From positions 372,001 through 436,000 of the forward strand of contig CAXKVV010000004.1 of assembly GCA_964058805.1 (NCBI GenBank): DNA of 64,000 nt, read 5' to 3'. This document shows, one piece after another, positions 61,601 to 64,000 of this stretch. The notes under the pieces are model-generated. The model was given only the letters and a program-made list of their open reading frames with translations. It searched no databases and had not been told where the DNA came from. Both the position numbers and the translations under genes were made by a program. The stretch's first letter is position 1. The number at the start of each line of letters is the position of its first letter. The DNA comes from Schoenoplectus triqueter. Taxonomy: Eukaryota > Streptophyta > Magnoliopsida > Poales > Cyperaceae.

Positions 61601-62170
61601 TAATGGAAGTTCTTTCTGGTCCTTTTCTCTCTACAGTCCATACTGAAATTCTCAATTCTGATATTCAACTGATATATTATATTGTTTTTCACCTTTTATT
61701 AGGCCCGGCCACTATTCAGAGATAGAAGAAAGTTCCCTCAAATGGCAGATCCACTTCTCCAAGGTCGGTTCCCGACAAGGGGCCTTTACCAGGCATTGGC
61801 AGTCGCCTCCATGTGTCTTCAGGAACAAGCTGCGACTCGTCCACTCATAGGCGATGTGGTCACAGCTCTCTCGTACCTCGCCTCTCAAGCATATGATCCA
61901 ACCTCCTCCGCAAACAGTTCAAAATCCTCCACACCAAGATCAAGAGATCTTCACCGTCGGAACCTCAGTGCATCATCTGACAGTCATGTTGGTTCACCTG
62001 ATTTTAGGAGGCAAACCTTTAAACGAGAGTTTCAGTTCGACAATTTTGGTGGTTCTGGGAGGGATATTTACCAGAATGGCCCAAACAATAGAGGAATGTC
62101 GAGGTTTAGAGAAAAGGCACGGGGGGGCACACGTGGGAGTTTTGATAGTACAAATGATTCCTTATGTTAA
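58601..62170 (+). CDS. Receptor-like cytoplasmic kinase, PBL27-like
   Basis: Ser/Thr kinase of the RLCK VII (PBS1-like) family, which relays signals from plasma-membrane immune receptors; in Arabidopsis PBL27 links the chitin receptor to a MAP kinase cascade. Exons 58601-58688, 59839-60014, 60455-60644, 61030-61421 and 61703-62170 give 437 residues in frame. The N-terminus [10 protein letters not shown] has Cys3 and Cys6 for S-acylation but no Gly2 for myristoylation. Kinase features: [11 protein letters not shown] (72-82), VAVK lysine K93, YRDFKSSN with D191, DFG 209-211, and [14 protein letters not shown]. The activation-segment motif reads GDNTHVS (219-225), where PBS1 and PBL27 have GDKSHVS/GDKTHVS. 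The C-terminal tail is Ser/Arg-rich and ends [19 protein letters not shown] closely resembles the PBL27 terminus. One residue is missing in ESGQVV compared with the usual E-T-T-G-Q-V/I. Intron 1 contains a MITE. Confidence 0.93.
59156..59546. mobile_element. MITE in intron 1 of the PBL27-like gene
   Basis: About 391 bp with inverted ends (GGTGTGGTATCATTTGACAA on the left; right end TTGTCAAGTGATCCCTCCCC). The inner arms share CTTGACAATGACACTCTAAA and complement. It is related to the element at 57546-57908 by the TTGACAAT/GATCCC end motif. A 23-bp SINE tail has inserted in its middle. Confidence 0.72.
59373..59395 (-). mobile_element. 23-bp SINE tail nested in a MITE
   Basis: The insertion CAACAACAACAAAGCCTTTA plus ATC is the reverse complement of the Au SINE 3' end. 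It sits between 8-bp direct repeats, TCTATCAA (59365-59372 and 59396-59403). It is the shortest of the four Au tails seen in this window. Confidence 0.62.
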
Positions 62171-63577
62171 ATGGGTTGCTTCTGTTCTTTTCAGCGGGTT
62201 GGTTGTAAAGAGTTGTTGGGGTGATATTTGTTCATAGGTTTGTGTGGGGGGGGGGGGGGGGGTATTTTTGTCTATAGAATAGGGTAGGTTAATATCTATG
62301 TTTATGTTAATTAATTCGTCCTCTCTTTTTTTTTTGTTCTTTTTTGGCATTTGTTGTATGATATTATGTTATGGACTTGTTTACCTTTGACCTTAAGATG
62401 TGAATCATCTTGGTCCGATGGTCGGTACCTGGTGCGTTGTATGTTGCACTTCTTGATGATAACCTGATCTGAAGTTACGATGTCCGATCCAAGTATTCGA
62501 CTAAAACATTCAATATCACAATGGTGTTTTAATAAAGTAAGATGGTTCGAGTTCTGTCAAAAAGAAAATAGTTCCGAGTGATTTCATCGTTGTAAGAAAG
62601 AGATTAAATGAAACGGGGAAAGGGATCAAAATAAGATAAGTTTCTCGTTCCTTATGGTTCTAAATAATTAAAGAGAACTTTTTAATTCTAAGATTCTATT
62701 TCTAATTCTCCCTCAGCTGTTTTCGTTTTCAGCTTTTCATTTTTAACCATGTTTTATTTTTAATAAGTTTTTATATTCCATAATCATATACAAAAACCTC
62801 AGTAACTAAGTAAATATGAATAGTCATATGTATGAATGTTATTTTAACTAAGTAAATATGAATAGTCATATGTATGAATATAAATAACATGAGTACTTCG
62901 ACGGTGTTCTATCCCTAAATTTATCCCTCAAATTGTTTTTCTCTTTTAGTTTTTCATTTACAGTGATATTTTATTTTTGATAAATTTTGTGTTTCACAAG
63001 CAGATATGAATACCACAGTAACTAGATGTGAATAAATTTATAAATGAATATAAATACTCATATGTATAAATATAAACAACATGAATGTTTCGGTCAGTGT
63101 TCTATTTAATTATTTTTTCTTTCAACTTTTTATTTTTGCCAAAATTTTATTCGTTTATAAGATATAGGACGCGGAGGAATGAATATGTCCGCTCGATATG
63201 TTCATATCTGTTAGTATAGATGTTCATATTAAAAATAAAATATATTCATATCTAGAGTGTGCACGTTAAAAATTAGAGATTTTGTGAGGGAATTTTACAA
63301 AGAGACAGTTTGAACGTCCTATAATTAAATATATAATTAAGATCAGATAATACACAATCGATCATCAACATTAGAAAGCTCTAGTTTTTATTAAAACTTT
63401 TTTTTGTAAATTATTGGCGAGATGTATAGAGGGTTCATTTTCTCTGCAAAGATATAAATCTTTTTGTATTTCTTTCCTTCAGAAGACGTAACAATTTGCA
63501 GGTGTCCTGGTAAAGAGCTATATAATCATACCAAACCAACCCTTCGCAAATAATGATCAACAAATTAATAGGTTCAC
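62171..63577. other. 3' flank of the kinase gene and repeats
   Basis: A run of 17 G at 62246-62262 lies in the probable 3' UTR. From about 62700 to 63200 there are diverged tandem copies of a block of about 190 bp (recurring GTGTTCTAT near 62904 and 63097). Within the first copy, AACTAAGTAAATATGAATAG and what follows is duplicated 45 bp apart near 62804 and 62849. No gene supported. Confidence 0.55.
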
Positions 63578-64000
63578 AGCCGAATTTTTCTAATTTAACC
63601 CCAAAAAATTCCTTTTTCTAATACTATGCCAAACAACGGTGGATTTTAAAATTTAAAATGGACTGTATAGTTGAGAGCGTCCAGTATGGACTCCACCAAA
63701 TGACAACATTTCTACATTTAAAACTCCTAAATTATTTCCTTCTCCCTTTTTCCTTTTCTCCCTTCTTCGAAAATATCAGCTTTCATTTTTCTTTTTCTTC
63801 CTCCGAAAATTTCGTGGTTGAACTTTAAACTAATTTGGACGCTATCAAATCCTTAGATTTTGATTTGGACGCTGTCATTTGACGGAATACATGCTGGGCG
63901 CTCCTAGTTAATGGAGTCCATTCTAAATTTCAAAATCTATCATTATTTGACTCAGTATTAAAGGAAGAAATTTTTTTAGGCTTACATTAAAAAATTTCAG
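63578..64000. repeat. Foldback element reaching the window end
   Basis: The two outer thirds are imperfect reverse complements. TAATACT...CAAACAACGGTGGATTTT near 63620-63650 matches the complement of AAAATCTATCATTATTTGAC near 63930-63950, and GCGTCCAGTATGGACTCC matches GGGCGCTCC...GGAGTCC. The right end lies at or beyond 64000, so target duplication cannot be tested. Confidence 0.55.

Overview
This is AT-rich nuclear DNA of a flowering plant, most likely a eudicot. The genes are split by GT-AG introns, there is a plant-type tRNA-Asn, and the proteins belong to plant-specific or plastid families. The intergenic and intronic space is full of plant transposable-element remnants. I cannot name the species. 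Six protein genes and one tRNA gene are supported. Five gene models (SR1IP1-like, ObgC, xylose isomerase, REV3, PBL27-like) were rebuilt exon by exon, and the reading phase is kept across every junction.

Layout. 2786-6419 (+): BTB/NPH3 protein of the SR1IP1 type. 6908-6981 (-): tRNA-Asn(GUU). 7-16 kb: a repeat island holding a Mutator-like element with a GC-rich tandem-repeat core (9038-9754), a 2.4-kb non-autonomous hAT element (9794-12231) inserted beside a coding-like relic, and a miniature LTR retrotransposon (12920-14218). 16064-20562 (-): plastid GTPase ObgC. 20.5-26.4 kb: AT-rich spacer with a tandem repeat of about 141 bp and a Harbinger-type MITE. 26720-30779 (+): xylose isomerase in 20 coding exons. 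32590-49504 (-): REV3, the catalytic subunit of DNA polymerase zeta, in 22 exons; its introns carry a 2-kb LTR element, a broken copia polyprotein, a LINE reverse-transcriptase fragment and several very short retroposon tails. 49970 to about 52.56 kb: a gypsy-like LTR element lacking coding capacity, just upstream of REV3. 53571-54584 (-): a small two-exon DUF4283-like gene. 55-58 kb: hAT and foldback MITEs. 58601-62170 (+): receptor-like cytoplasmic kinase of the PBL27/PBS1 group. 62-64 kb: repeats.

The genes are unrelated housekeeping, DNA-damage and signalling loci and do not form a functional cluster. SR1IP1-like and ObgC converge, ObgC and xylose isomerase diverge, and xylose isomerase and REV3 converge. 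I see no new multi-gene system. The most unusual material is mobile DNA: several retroposon insertions reduced to 23-87 bp of 3' tail yet still flanked by target-site duplications, the Mutator-like element with a GC-rich 59-bp repeat core, and the hAT element carrying nested tandem arrays.
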